DNA of 64,000 nucleotides from Pedobacter sp. AK013 (GTDB taxonomy: Bacteria > Bacteroidota > Bacteroidia > Sphingobacteriales > Sphingobacteriaceae): contig NZ_JACHCQ010000001.1 in NCBI RefSeq assembly GCF_014205835.1, forward strand, positions 248,001 through 312,000, read 5' to 3'. Position numbers and translations under genes: made by a program. The notes under the pieces are model-generated. The model was not told where the DNA came from, did not search any database, and was given only the letters and a program-made list of their open reading frames with translations. This document shows, one piece after another, positions 1 to 9,227 of this stretch (within the stretch, counting starts at the first letter, position 1; each line of letters opens with the position of its first letter).

Positions 1-350
1 GAAGCACCCGCATCGTTACTGCCCAAGCCATGTATTTTTTCATCATAAATGATGGCGCGGAAAGGATCTAATGTATACTGCTCATTCGGTTTTACAGTAT
101 CATGGTGCGAGTTAAGCAGAATAGTCGGTTTTGCAGGATCGAAATACTTATTGTAGCACCATACATTATTATTTTTGCGGATAGTAGTAATGCCATGTTT
201 AGCCAAATGCGATTCTATTTTATCTGCAGTGCCCTGTTCTGAACCACTAATGGATGGTATAGCAATTAAAGCAGACAAAAGTTCTATCGCCTCATTGTAT
301 AAGCGGTTTAAATCAGGATGACTGATTAGTTGTTTTTCTACAGTATTCAT
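1..350 (-). CDS. argE: Acetylornithine deacetylase (M20 family), 5' part only
   Basis: The N-terminal ~116 codons are visible; the gene leaves the window at position 1. Translation from the ATG at 350 gives a protein with the M20 metallopeptidase pattern: NSHHDTVKP (first metal-binding His and Asp, around residues 80-90), then a D-P-F motif and GLGSNDAGAS, the second metal-ligand region, in the form typical of ArgE/DapE enzymes. ArgE hydrolyses N-acetylornithine to ornithine in cytoplasmic arginine synthesis. It starts only 9 bp after the stop of a GNAT acetyltransferase, so the two are almost certainly co-transcribed. ArgE rather than DapE is inferred from the GNAT neighbour, a common companion of arginine genes in Bacteroidota, and from the SNDAGAS form of the motif. 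Confidence 0.82.
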   Translation of the reverse strand, partial: MNTVEKQLISHPDLNRLYNEAIELLSALIAIPSISGSEQGTADKIESHLAKHGITTIRKNNNVWCYNKYFDPAKPTILLNSHHDTVKPNEQYTLDPFRAIIYDEKIHGLGSNDAGA

Positions 351-359
351 AACGGTTTA

Positions 360-971
360 TTAAATGCTTTTAAGGTTTATGTTTTGTTTCAATTGTAGAG
401 TATTTTCTGCACTGGCGATAATTTGATCGATATGTTCTGGACTGAACAACATGGCCGTGCATAAACAGTTGCTTTTATTTTTGCTTTGGAGGATAGCATA
501 GTTAACACAGCTTTTGCAACCTTCCCAAAAGGCAGCATCCTGGGTAATTTGTGCAAAGGTTACGGGCTCGAATCCCAGTTGAGTATTCATTTTCATAATG
601 GCTGCGCCAGAGGTAATGCTGAATATTTTGGCTTCGGGATACAAGCGACGGGAGAGACTGAAAATCCGGTTTTTAATACTTTTGGCAACGCCAGCATTTC
701 TAAATTTAGGCGCAACAATTAATCCTGAATTGGAAATAAAGGTGTTGTTTTGCCAGCTTTCGAAGTAAGAAAAACCCACCCATTCGCCAGCCGCAGTTAC
801 TGCGATAACGGCTTTCCCGGCATTCATTTTTTCGACAACTGAAGTCGGTGTTCTTTTCGCAATTCCTGATCCCCTTAACAATGCAGAGCTTTGTGTTTCT
901 GCAACAATTTCATCTGCATATTTTGCATCTGCGCTGGTTGCTACCCTGACAAAAATTATTGAATTATTCAT
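360..971 (-). CDS. GNAT-family N-acetyltransferase linked to arginine genes
   Basis: 203 aa. The central part shows a GNAT fold: a beta-strand with GEWVGFSYFE (residues ~62-71), then SNSGLIVAPKFRNAGVAKSI (~81-100), a degenerate form of the acetyl-CoA-binding Q/R-x-x-G-x-G/A loop, and an aromatic/LGFEPV segment typical of the last GNAT strands. The C-terminal ~60 residues contain several cysteines (EGCKSCVNY, SNCLC). Genes of this type head the arginine biosynthesis cluster in many Bacteroidota, where an acetyl or succinyl donor step is needed, so a role in acylating glutamate or ornithine intermediates is a plausible inference but is not proven here. The stop is 9 bp before argE, consistent with an operon. 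Confidence 0.75.
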   Translation of the reverse strand: MNNSIIFVRVATSADAKYADEIVAETQSSALLRGSGIAKRTPTSVVEKMNAGKAVIAVTAAGEWVGFSYFESWQNNTFISNSGLIVAPKFRNAGVAKSIKNRIFSLSRRLYPEAKIFSITSGAAIMKMNTQLGFEPVTFAQITQDAAFWEGCKSCVNYAILQSKNKSNCLCTAMLFSPEHIDQIIASAENTLQLKQNINLKSI

Positions 972-1036
972 TTTAATAAAATTTCATAATTGCCAGTCAT
1001 CAAAAGCAATACCTGCGTAGAGAACAAAACAATAAA

Positions 1037-1210
1037 TCACTGATTATCAGTGTAAAAATTTAAAAAAACAAATACCATTGCAGTAAGCATGAACAAAATC
1101 ATACCATTTTGAAAGGCTTCTTTCCATATTGAAAAGTTATTTTTGTCTCCTGCTTGATTGGTTGGATTTCGAGCTAAAGCCGAAAGGACCGAATTATCAC
1201 AATCGTTCAT
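1037..1210 (-). CDS. Possible small single-span membrane protein (57 aa)
   Basis: An open frame of 57 codons reads divergently from the neighbouring sigma-54 regulator, with 44 bp between the two starts. The predicted protein has a polar N-terminal half rich in Asn and Asp, then FQNGMILFMLTAMVFVFLNF, a convincing single transmembrane helix, and a short polar tail. I do not recognise the family. The location in a shared divergent promoter region with an NtrC-type activator would suit a target gene of that activator, but this is inference. It could also be a chance open frame in AT-rich intergenic DNA. Confidence 0.35.
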   Translation of the reverse strand: MNDCDNSVLSALARNPTNQAGDKNNFSIWKEAFQNGMILFMLTAMVFVFLNFYTDNQ

Positions 1211-1254
1211 TATTCGGTATATTTATTGTTAATATTGCAGCATAATTTTTACCT

Positions 1255-2592
1255 ATGAATGGGATGGTCCTCATCATCGATGATGAAAAGAAAATCAGCA
1301 GTTTACTTTCCAGAATTATAGAACTCGAAGGTTTTAAAACCTTACAGGCAGGTACTGGTAAAGAAGGCCTTAAATTACTTAAGAACAATGATGTGAGTAT
1401 TGTTATCAGTGATGTAAAATTGCCTGATGTGAGTGGCGTTGCGCTGGTTAAAGATATTAAAGCGATAAAATCTTATATAGAAATTATAAACCTTACTGCT
1501 TACGGTACCATTTCTGATGGTGTTTTGGCTATTAAGAACGGGGCATTTGATTATCTCGTAAAGGGCGATGATAACGAGAAGATTATTCCGCTTTTGTATA
1601 AGGCAATGGATAAGTCAAATTTGCAGCGCAGGGTTTCTGACCTGGAAAACAAAATCGCTAAAAAACATAGCTTCGAAACTATTATTGGTCAGTCAAAATC
1701 GTTGATGGAAGCGATCGATCTGGCTAAAAAAGTGAGCGCAACCGACACTACCGTTTTGTTATTGGGCGAAACAGGAACAGGAAAGGAAGTTTTCGCTCAA
1801 TCTATCCATTACGAAAGCCCGAGAGCTGCAAAACCTTTTGTTGCCTTAAACTGTAGTGGTTTTAGCCCAGATTTATTGGAAAGCGAATTATTTGGATACA
1901 AAGCTGGGGCTTTTACAGGTGCCAATAAAGACAAAAAAGGATTGTTGGAAGAAGCCAACGGTGGCACATTATTACTGGATGAAATTGGTGAGATGAACCT
2001 CGATTTGCAGGCAAAATTATTGCGTGTACTCGAAAGCCAAACCTTTATCAAAGTGGGTGATACCCAAACACAACAAGTAAACGTTCGGATTTTAGCCGCC
2101 ACCAATAAAGATTTAAAAGCTGATGCATTATCAGGAAAATTCCGATCCGATCTCTATTACAGGCTTTCAGTTTTTACCATCACCTTACCTCCGCTCCGTG
2201 AACGTAAAGCCGACATCCCTGCACTGGCTAAATACTACCTGAAAGAATTTGCCAATAAGGTAAATCGATCAACACCAAAAATAGATGATAAAATCTTATC
2301 TATATTGAGCGGTCACAATTGGAAAGGAAATATCCGTGAGTTAAAAAACGTAATCGAGCGTTTGGTTATTTTAGCAGACGGCGATGTACTAAGTGCTACT
2401 GCCCTCCCACCCGAGTTTTTTGAGTTTACACCAATAGAAAACGATTATAATCTGCAACAAATAGAAAAACAGCACATACAAAAGGTACTTATTCATACCA
2501 AAGGGAACAAAACTGAAACTTCGAGGTTATTGGGAATTGGTTTAACCACACTCTACAGGAAGATAGAAGAGTATCAGATTAGGGAGATTTGA
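1255..2592 (+). CDS. Sigma-54-dependent response regulator (NtrC family)
   Basis: 445 aa with three domains in order. Receiver (1-~120): acidic pocket IIDDE at 7-11 and phospho-acceptor Asp53 in VISDVKLPD. AAA+ domain (~140-380): Walker A GETGTGKE (171-178), the sigma-54-contacting GAFTGA loop (218-223) and Walker B TLLLDE (238-243). C-terminal Fis-type helix-turn-helix (~405-445): TETSRLLGIGLTTLYRKIEE. Such proteins remodel closed RNA polymerase-sigma54 complexes once phosphorylated. No histidine kinase gene is adjacent, so the partner must lie elsewhere. Met1 and Met4 are both possible starts; the receiver begins at residue 5 either way. What it controls cannot be read from this window, apart from the speculative small ORF divergent to it. 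Confidence 0.93.
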   Translation: MNGMVLIIDDEKKISSLLSRIIELEGFKTLQAGTGKEGLKLLKNNDVSIVISDVKLPDVSGVALVKDIKAIKSYIEIINLTAYGTISDGVLAIKNGAFDYLVKGDDNEKIIPLLYKAMDKSNLQRRVSDLENKIAKKHSFETIIGQSKSLMEAIDLAKKVSATDTTVLLLGETGTGKEVFAQSIHYESPRAAKPFVALNCSGFSPDLLESELFGYKAGAFTGANKDKKGLLEEANGGTLLLDEIGEMNLDLQAKLLRVLESQTFIKVGDTQTQQVNVRILAATNKDLKADALSGKFRSDLYYRLSVFTITLPPLRERKADIPALAKYYLKEFANKVNRSTPKIDDKILSILSGHNWKGNIRELKNVIERLVILADGDVLSATALPPEFFEFTPIENDYNLQQIEKQHIQKVLIHTKGNKTETSRLLGIGLTTLYRKIEEYQIREI

Positions 2593-2829
2593 AGATAAAA
2601 TAAAGCCGGGGGTCGGGGGTCCGAAGTCGGGCGACTGGGTATCTAATTACCCTGCTGTCAGCGTTACCATCTGACAGAGTGTACATTTTTTATTTAGAGC
2701 GTTGAAAGGTTTAAAAATTGAAAGGTTACAAATCCATCCACCGGATTCAGTTGAAACCATTTTTTAATCAGCACAAACATTGAATCTTCGTTTTTTTAAC
2801 TGTCTCATATCTAGCCTCTCAAATCTTTC

Positions 2830-3282
2830 TTAAACCTCAAACCTGATCCACTTATCGCCCTCATGCCCGAAAATAAATGAACCGGGGTGTAACATTTCAG
2901 CAATATCTTCTATTAGGGAAACGGCATTTTCGGCAGTTCTCTCGCGCTCTACATCGTCATTCAATAAAATAATGCGGTTGTTTTTTACGGCTGGCCAGTC
3001 GGTATCCAATACCGAAGGCACTTCACGCATCAAATCGGTAAGTGTTTTACCTGGCTGATAATAGATAATGAAAACAGCGTTTAAAGTATCGGTTTCCAAC
3101 ATACCCCCTGCCAATGCGATTTCTTCTGATAAAAGATAACCCGGATAATTACCTGTATCCAAGCAGGCCACAGGCATTTTATCCATAAATTTAATCTTGT
3201 GTTCTACTAAATCTAAACGTTCCTGTAATTCTTCCTGTTTAGTCACATCGAGGCCAATAAATAAATCGTTTAAAAAAGACAT
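2830..3282 (-). CDS. BtuF-like (helical-backbone) periplasmic-binding-fold protein, no signal peptide
   Basis: About 150 aa from Met at 3282 (an in-frame Met lies two codons upstream, at 3288). The middle and end match the second lobe of cobalamin/siderophore-type solute-binding proteins: a YPGYLLSEEIALAGGMLE stretch, then DWPAVKNNRIILLNDD and a final helical EDIAEMLHPGSF. Full BtuF/FhuD-type proteins are ~260-300 aa with a signal peptide; this one is about half that length and begins with a polar helix, so it is probably cytoplasmic or a specialised derivative. The gene is divergent from a solute-binding lipoprotein gene, with 46 bp between the starts. A TATTTTTG sequence (3307-3314, minus strand) suits a Bacteroidota -7 element. 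Function unknown. Confidence 0.6.
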   Translation of the reverse strand: MSFLNDLFIGLDVTKQEELQERLDLVEHKIKFMDKMPVACLDTGNYPGYLLSEEIALAGGMLETDTLNAVFIIYYQPGKTLTDLMREVPSVLDTDWPAVKNNRIILLNDDVERERTAENAVSLIEDIAEMLHPGSFIFGHEGDKWIRFEV

Positions 3283-3328
3283 CTGCATTAAATTTATTAA
3301 TTTGTGCAAAAATAACATTCCTGATCGC

Positions 3329-4963
3329 ATGCGAGGCTCATTTAAGTATATATTTTGGTTTTTTTGTGTAAGCTTATTCTTTTCATGTAAGGAGAATGCT
3401 GATCATCAAGACAAAAAAGTATTCAATATCAACCTTGATCAGGGTTTAACTTCTATTGATCCGGCCTTTGCACGTAACCAGAATGCAATCTGGATGACCA
3501 ACCAGATTTTTAACGGATTGGTACAGATCGATTCTTCCTTGCAAACCATCCCCTGTATTGCCAAAAGCTGGCAGGTTTCGAAAGATGCACTTACCTATAC
3601 TTTTAACCTGCGCAATGATGTTTACTTTCATGATGATCCGATTTTTAAAAACGGAAAAGGTAGAAAAGTAATAGCAAGTGATTTTGTATATAGTTTTTAT
3701 CGCTTAATCGATCCAAAAGTAGCCTCATCGGGCGGCTGGATTTTTAGCGACAAAGTGAAGGATAAAGATAATTTTATCGCCTTAAACGATTCTACTTTCC
3801 AGATCAAACTGGTACGCCCTTTCCCACCGTTTATGAGTTTGCTCACTACCCAATATTGCTCTGTTGTACCCAAAGAAGTGGTAGAACATTACGGTAAAGA
3901 TTTCAGGAGCCATCCGGTTGGTACTGGCCCTTTCAGGTTTAAATACTGGAAAGAAGGCGAAATATTGGTGCTTTTAAAAAACGATCATTATTTTGAAAAA
4001 GATACCAAAGGAATGCCACTACCCTATCTTGATGCCGTAAAAGCCAGTTTTATTACCGATAAACAAAGTGGTTTTATGAGTTTCCTGAAAAAGGATCTGG
4101 ATTTTTACTATAATGTAGATGGCAGTTACCGTGATGATATTCTAACCAAAAGCGGAAAAATGGCTTCGAAATACAAAGGCAAATTTACATTAACCAAAAG
4201 CCCATACCTGTGTACCGAGTATGTGGGTATATTGGTTGATACCAATCTTTCGATTGTGAAGAAATCGCCATTGCGCTTAAAAAAAATCAGACAGGCCATT
4301 AATTATGCTATAGACCGCGACAGATTAATTAAATACTTAAGGAATGGCATTGGCGTAGCCGCAACATCTGGTTTCATTCCTAAAGGCATGCCTGGTTTTG
4401 ATAGTTTGGCGGTTCGGGGATATGCTTATAACCCAAAACTTGCTGCCGAGCTTTTAGCGGAAGCTGGTTTCCCAGAAGGAAAAGGTATGGGAGAGGTAAC
4501 CCTAAATACAACCACAACTTATAAAGATCTGATCGAATTTATTCAGGGCGAACTTACTGCAGTAGGTATTAAAACCAAAATTGATGTAAGTCCAAGTGCT
4601 AGTCTTCGGGATTTAATGTCGAAAAACAATGTAAACTTTTTCCGTGGTTCCTGGCTTGCCGATTATGGCGATGGAGAGAATTTCCTTTCTATGTTTTACT
4701 CCAAAAACAAAGTCCCTTACGGACCAAATTATACTGCTTTTTACAACAAGGAATTTGATCAGCTGTTCGAAAAAAGCTATTATGTAACAGATAACGAAAA
4801 ACGCTTTGAGTTATACCGCAAAATGGATCAGATGGTAATGGATTATGCCCCGGTTGTTCCGCTGTTCTACGATCAATCTGTAGTGATGCTTCAGAACAAT
4901 ATTAGCGGATATTCCTTTAATCCGTTGAGCCTGATGATTTTAAAACGGATAAGGAAAATTTAA
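3329..4963 (+). CDS. Peptide/oligopeptide-type ABC transporter substrate-binding lipoprotein
   Basis: 544 aa from ATG 3329. The start was chosen because it gives a classic lipoprotein signal: MRG, a hydrophobic stretch with many Phe, then the lipobox LFFSC and a charged ENADHQD region. The open frame continues upstream to 3197 but that part overlaps the divergent gene and is not secretion-like. The body matches the DppA/OppA family (SBP_bac_5): FNINLDQGLTSIDPAFARNQ, an ASDFVYSFYRLIDPK motif, the GTGPF signature (PVGTGPFRFKYW) and IRQAINYAIDRDRLI. The protein would bind peptides or similar ligands. No permease or ATPase gene is adjacent, so the transport partners are encoded elsewhere, or the protein works with an MFS or outer-membrane partner. 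Confidence 0.9.
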   Translation: MRGSFKYIFWFFCVSLFFSCKENADHQDKKVFNINLDQGLTSIDPAFARNQNAIWMTNQIFNGLVQIDSSLQTIPCIAKSWQVSKDALTYTFNLRNDVYFHDDPIFKNGKGRKVIASDFVYSFYRLIDPKVASSGGWIFSDKVKDKDNFIALNDSTFQIKLVRPFPPFMSLLTTQYCSVVPKEVVEHYGKDFRSHPVGTGPFRFKYWKEGEILVLLKNDHYFEKDTKGMPLPYLDAVKASFITDKQSGFMSFLKKDLDFYYNVDGSYRDDILTKSGKMASKYKGKFTLTKSPYLCTEYVGILVDTNLSIVKKSPLRLKKIRQAINYAIDRDRLIKYLRNGIGVAATSGFIPKGMPGFDSLAVRGYAYNPKLAAELLAEAGFPEGKGMGEVTLNTTTTYKDLIEFIQGELTAVGIKTKIDVSPSASLRDLMSKNNVNFFRGSWLADYGDGENFLSMFYSKNKVPYGPNYTAFYNKEFDQLFEKSYYVTDNEKRFELYRKMDQMVMDYAPVVPLFYDQSVVMLQNNISGYSFNPLSLMILKRIRKI

Positions 4964-5292
4964 AAAAATTCACTGCTGTCGTTTAACAATACTTCCATCC
5001 TCCTATCTGTTTATTGAAAAATTGACATTCCACTTTGAGGTTAAGGCTTAGTTGCTTAAATAGTAGTTCTGTTTGTAGTAAAACAAACCCGACTGACAGC
5101 GTTATCCCGATTTAAGAATATTTTTATCTATGGATTCTCTTATGGGATTAAGCAAAAGGAGGGACTGCTGTAGCCGAAGCAGCAAGCGCATTGCTTTCTG
5201 AAAAATAGCAATTTTAAAAACCTAGTTGCCTTTTTGGCAGCTAAAAAACAACAGATCTCCAATTGAAGCACTCGATATAACGATACCTAAAT
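4964..5292. other. Intergenic region between convergent genes
   Basis: About 330 bp between the 3' ends of the solute-binding lipoprotein and the outer-membrane receptor. I see no convincing open frame. A short GACAGCGTTA sequence at ~5095 resembles GTCAGCGTTA near 2657 and may belong to a dispersed repeat. The right end carries the terminator of the receptor gene. Confidence 0.5.
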
Positions 5293-5324
5293 AAAAAAGC
5301 CTCCCGATTTTGATCGAGAGGCCT
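5293..5324 (-). terminator. Rho-independent terminator of the outer-membrane receptor gene
   Basis: Read on the minus strand: stem GCCTCTCGAT / ATCGGGAGGC with a short A-rich loop, followed by a run of T. It starts about 25 bp after the stop codon at 5348. Confidence 0.8.
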
Positions 5325-5347
5325 GAACTATATATTTAGATTGGGTT

Positions 5348-7774
5348 TTACTGTTGTACTCCACCCATACCACCTTGTTGCTGATCTTGTTTCACATCAT
5401 CATTTTTGATTTTTTTCTTCTCAGTAAATTTAAGCTTACCGAATGAATAACTGAAATTAACCCCAAAAGAACGCAATGGATAATAGATATTTTGACTTTG
5501 AAAAACTGTTTCCGTAGGCGAAATTGAATTGTTTACCGTTTGGATGTGAAGATCTCTTGCAAAAGGATTCAAAGTATTTACACCAATAGATCCTTTTTTA
5601 TTTAAGATATCTTTCTTGAATGATGCACCATAAAAGATCATCGCATCTGTTTTACCCTGATAGGTTCTTCTTGGAGAATTTACAACACCGAATAATTCAA
5701 AATTGTAACCTTTACCAAAACCATATGCAGAACGGGCAAAAATATTATAGTTTATAAAAGTACCGGTATTAAAGTTGGCTACCTTGTTATTCACTTCGTA
5801 AGTATTTAATCCGAAGTTACTCATCAAAGTCCATTTTGGCTTAGGGTTGTAAGAGCCAAATACGTTAAAACCATAAGTTTGGCCAGTACCCACATTAATA
5901 TAAGTAGTTAATGGTATATTAGCAGCAGTTGTAGTAAGTGAACTTTCAATTATCCCTCCTGTACGGCGGTAAAAAACTGATGCATTAATTACCGATCCTT
6001 TTATAAAGGTACTATAACCCAACTCTAAGTTATCACTCAATTCAGGATCTAAATATGGATTTCCCTGCTGCAAGCTAATTGGGTTGCTATCGTTAAGGAA
6101 AGGATTCAGATAGTTTTGACCTGGTCTTTGTAAACGACGGTTATAACTCAGTTTTAATGTTGCATTTCCTTTTAAGGTTTGCGATATAATTGCGCTAGGG
6201 AACAAATTCAAATAATCATTCTTCTGAATGCCATTAGCTTTTGTATTGAAGCTAATAGTGGTGTACTCCGTTCTTAAACCACCTTTAAACTTTAGCTTTT
6301 TGGTTAAGTTGAAGTTAATTACACCATAGGCTGCGGCAACATCCTGACTGTAATCAAAGTCTTGAGATGAAAAATCGAACTGGCTTCTAATTTTACGAAA
6401 AATACCTTTGGCCCCTACTTCTAAAGTTGTAGATTTAGAAAATGGGTAGGTATAATCTGTTTGAACAGTATACTCATTATTTTTACTGGTATTATTTCGT
6501 ACTTTAGTTTCACCTGTTAAAGAACCCTCAGGAATAAGCGTATTACTAAATCTTTGCGGCGTACGACCTCTAGATAATTGTGCAGAAATTGAGAACTCTT
6601 CTCCTTCTTTTTTAGATGTTTTTTTATAATCGACATTCCAATCCATATTACTGAATGTCATATCCATATCGCTAATATTTTTTTGACGGAAACCATTAGA
6701 AAGAAAATCTGATTCGCCTGGTCCGCCGTTCGAAAAACGGTTAAACTTTATATTGGAGCTAATGTTATTATATGCGTTAAAGTCATAATCAGCACCAAAA
6801 CTACCATTTAAACCATTTCTACTCCATTTTGAGTAACCATCCTGTGATGTGTTGATAGCACTTCCATTAGTTAGCTGTGTATTGTTAACAATAACAACTC
6901 TCGAATTTTGGGCATATGCAAAATTTCCTCCAAGAGCTGTGTTAACACTTAAACGGCCCGTTTTTGCCGTTAAGTTAAAAGCTCCGTTGTTCTGGCGCGT
7001 ACCTGCAGATGCATTTACCGAACCGCTTACCCCCTGTGCATTGGATTTTTTGGTGATGATATTGATAATACCACCAGACCCTTCAGCATCATATTTAGCT
7101 GACGGACTGGTTATTACCTCCACACTCTTAATCTGTTCTGCCGGAATCATTTTTAAAGCATCAGCAACACTGCTGGCCATGGTACCAGAAGGCTTGCCGT
7201 TAATTAAAACGCGTACAGCGCCCCCCCGTAACTGTACATTGCCATTAATGTCAACCGATAACATTGGCACTTTACGCATTACATCGGTTGCATCGCCACC
7301 GGCGTTTGTACCATCAGCTTCTGCATTATATACCATCCTATCGATTTTATTTTCGATAACTGCTTTGGTTCCCTGAACCTGAACATCAGCCAAAGTATTT
7401 TCTGACGAAGAGATATAGATGGTTCCGATATTGTTATCTGGTTTAGATGGCGTGGTGGTAACCAAAACAGATTTTGTTTTGTAACCCATAAAACCGATCA
7501 TTAGTTTATATGAATCAGGCGATACATTTTGTAAGGATAATTTTCCTTTCTCATCGGTTACACCACCATTTACAGATTTGTTGTCTTTTACTGTAATTAG
7601 TGATACCGTTGCGTAATCTATTGGTTTTTTAGTTAATGAATCGAGTATAATAGCAGTAATACGTCCGGTAACAGTAGTTTTTTTTGGTCCTCCACCAAAG
7701 CCACCACCGGGAAACTGGGCGTGTGCGGTAAAAAATATTCCAAGAATGAAAGTTAATAATAAAAGTTTTTTCAT
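5348..7774 (-). CDS. Outer-membrane beta-barrel TonB-dependent receptor-like protein
   Basis: 808 aa. A signal peptide (MKKLLLLTFILGIFFTAHAQ) is followed by a Gly-rich linker FPGGGFGGGPKK, a carboxypeptidase-regulatory-like domain (~35-120; the GKLSLQNVSPDSYKLMIGFMGY pattern), a plug domain (~125-240, with VRVLINGKPSG and EVITSPSAKYDAEGSGGIINI) and a large C-terminal barrel of the outer membrane beta-barrel family type. It ends with a Gln/Gly-rich tail. This architecture is shared with many Bacteroidota proteins that lack a SusD partner. Ligand unknown; no SusD, enzyme or regulator is adjacent. Transcription ends at the hairpin just downstream. Confidence 0.88.
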   Translation of the reverse strand: MKKLLLLTFILGIFFTAHAQFPGGGFGGGPKKTTVTGRITAIILDSLTKKPIDYATVSLITVKDNKSVNGGVTDEKGKLSLQNVSPDSYKLMIGFMGYKTKSVLVTTTPSKPDNNIGTIYISSSENTLADVQVQGTKAVIENKIDRMVYNAEADGTNAGGDATDVMRKVPMLSVDINGNVQLRGGAVRVLINGKPSGTMASSVADALKMIPAEQIKSVEVITSPSAKYDAEGSGGIINIITKKSNAQGVSGSVNASAGTRQNNGAFNLTAKTGRLSVNTALGGNFAYAQNSRVVIVNNTQLTNGSAINTSQDGYSKWSRNGLNGSFGADYDFNAYNNISSNIKFNRFSNGGPGESDFLSNGFRQKNISDMDMTFSNMDWNVDYKKTSKKEGEEFSISAQLSRGRTPQRFSNTLIPEGSLTGETKVRNNTSKNNEYTVQTDYTYPFSKSTTLEVGAKGIFRKIRSQFDFSSQDFDYSQDVAAAYGVINFNLTKKLKFKGGLRTEYTTISFNTKANGIQKNDYLNLFPSAIISQTLKGNATLKLSYNRRLQRPGQNYLNPFLNDSNPISLQQGNPYLDPELSDNLELGYSTFIKGSVINASVFYRRTGGIIESSLTTTAANIPLTTYINVGTGQTYGFNVFGSYNPKPKWTLMSNFGLNTYEVNNKVANFNTGTFINYNIFARSAYGFGKGYNFELFGVVNSPRRTYQGKTDAMIFYGASFKKDILNKKGSIGVNTLNPFARDLHIQTVNNSISPTETVFQSQNIYYPLRSFGVNFSYSFGKLKFTEKKKIKNDDVKQDQQQGGMGGVQQ

Positions 7775-7978
7775 GTTAAGAGTTAGTCTTTTGTAATTAG
7801 TCTACGCAAATTGCATTTTGTTACAATGATACGCTATACTTTTTACACAAACTCTATTGATTAGTCGGCAAACACTACGCTTTTATCGGTAAAAAGAAAT
7901 CATGCAGTCATAAAATAGACGACGGAAGATAGATGATGAAATTTCCTATCTCTCCGTCTTACATTATACCTGTTATAT

Positions 7979-9217
7979 CTATCTCGAAATATTGTTTGGT
8001 CTTGAATAAACCATTTGCATTACGTTAATATTCCGCATAGCAAAAGCGGCTTCGCAATAATTTAGGTAATAATTCCACTTGCGGATAAAGGTTTCATCAA
8101 AGCCCAAGGCTTTTACTTTATTTAGGTTTTTATTGAATGCTATAAACCATAAATGAAGTGTACGGGCATAATCCAAACCCATATCTTTCAAATCGACCAG
8201 GGTTAAATCGCCAGTTTCGTTTACTGCTTTGTTTATAGCAGCTACCGAAGGTAAAAGCGAACCCGGAAAAATGTGCTTCTGAATCCAATCTACACCGTTT
8301 CTCAATTTATCATACCTACAATCGGGAGAGGTAATTACCTGAAAGGCAAAAATCCCATCGGGTTTTAATAACTGCTGGCATTTTTCAAAATAGGTTTCCA
8401 AATATTGGTGCCCCACAGCCTCGAGCATTTCTATGGATACGATTTTATCAAAAGCACCCTCAATTTTGCGGTAATCCTGAATAATAATCGAAACTTTATC
8501 GGCCAGGCCTTCTGTATACACACGCTCCATCGCCAATTTTTGCTGTTCTTTAGAAATGGTAACTGAAGTAACTTTACAACCATATTTTTTGGCTAAAAAA
8601 ATTGCATTACCACCCCAACCACTTCCAATTTCCAACACATGGTCGGTTGCTTTAATTTTTAATTGTCTCGCCAGGCGATCATATTTGGCATATTGCGATT
8701 CTTCTAAACTTAAATCTTCAGGGTTAAAATAACCGCTAGAATAAGTCATGGTTTTATCCAGAAAAGTAGCGAAAAAATCATTGTTCAGATCGTAGTGCTC
8801 CGAAATATTTTTCTGCGATCCAGCCAGGGTATTCGCCCTGCGGATATGATAGATTTTGTTAACCCATTTAAAGATGTTCAGCGCAATGGAATTTACCTTG
8901 CTCCCGGTAACCGAAGGCGCATTTTCAATGTTCAGGATTACCCATTTTATTACGTTGGTAATATTCGTGGTATCCCACAAACCCGAGGTATAGCCTTCAC
9001 CAAAACCGATATCGCCATAAAGTGCAATGGATTTAAAAAAATCGGGATGGTTAACCTGAATATGTGCTTCAATTTTATGTTCACCGTTTCCAAAAACCAG
9101 TATTTCGCCACTTGGCAATGAAAGTTCCAATTTGCCCAATGTCATTTTAGAAAGTGCATTAAGCACTACTCTTTCGAAAAAACCCCTCGATGTTCTATCA
9201 GCGGTAAGCGTATTCAT
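7979..9217 (-). CDS. cfa: Cyclopropane-fatty-acyl-phospholipid synthase family methyltransferase (copy 1)
   Basis: 412 aa, the usual length for CFA synthases. The N-terminal ~130 residues form the CFA accessory region (GDIGFGEGYTSGLWD, residues 68-81, close to the classical FGESYMDGWWD pattern). The catalytic domain has the SAM-binding loop VLEIGSGWGG (194-203), ISEHYDLNNDFFATFLD just before it, and VSIEMLEAVGHQYLETYF, which contains the active-site Glu-His region. The enzyme transfers a methyl or methylene group from SAM to unsaturated acyl chains of membrane lipids. It lies 10 bp downstream of the DUF1365 gene in the same direction, hence one operon, and a second, divergent family member is 2.5 kb upstream. 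In this context the product may be a cyclopropane, a methyl-branched or a furan precursor fatty acid. Confidence 0.9.
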   Translation of the reverse strand: MNTLTADRTSRGFFERVVLNALSKMTLGKLELSLPSGEILVFGNGEHKIEAHIQVNHPDFFKSIALYGDIGFGEGYTSGLWDTTNITNVIKWVILNIENAPSVTGSKVNSIALNIFKWVNKIYHIRRANTLAGSQKNISEHYDLNNDFFATFLDKTMTYSSGYFNPEDLSLEESQYAKYDRLARQLKIKATDHVLEIGSGWGGNAIFLAKKYGCKVTSVTISKEQQKLAMERVYTEGLADKVSIIIQDYRKIEGAFDKIVSIEMLEAVGHQYLETYFEKCQQLLKPDGIFAFQVITSPDCRYDKLRNGVDWIQKHIFPGSLLPSVAAINKAVNETGDLTLVDLKDMGLDYARTLHLWFIAFNKNLNKVKALGFDETFIRKWNYYLNYCEAAFAMRNINVMQMVYSRPNNISR

Positions 9218-9227
9218 AATTTTTGAT

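Noticed and set aside
6849..7376. 175-aa plus-strand frame inside the outer-membrane receptor
   Set aside because: Opposite-strand shadow of a gene with clear signal peptide, plug and barrel.
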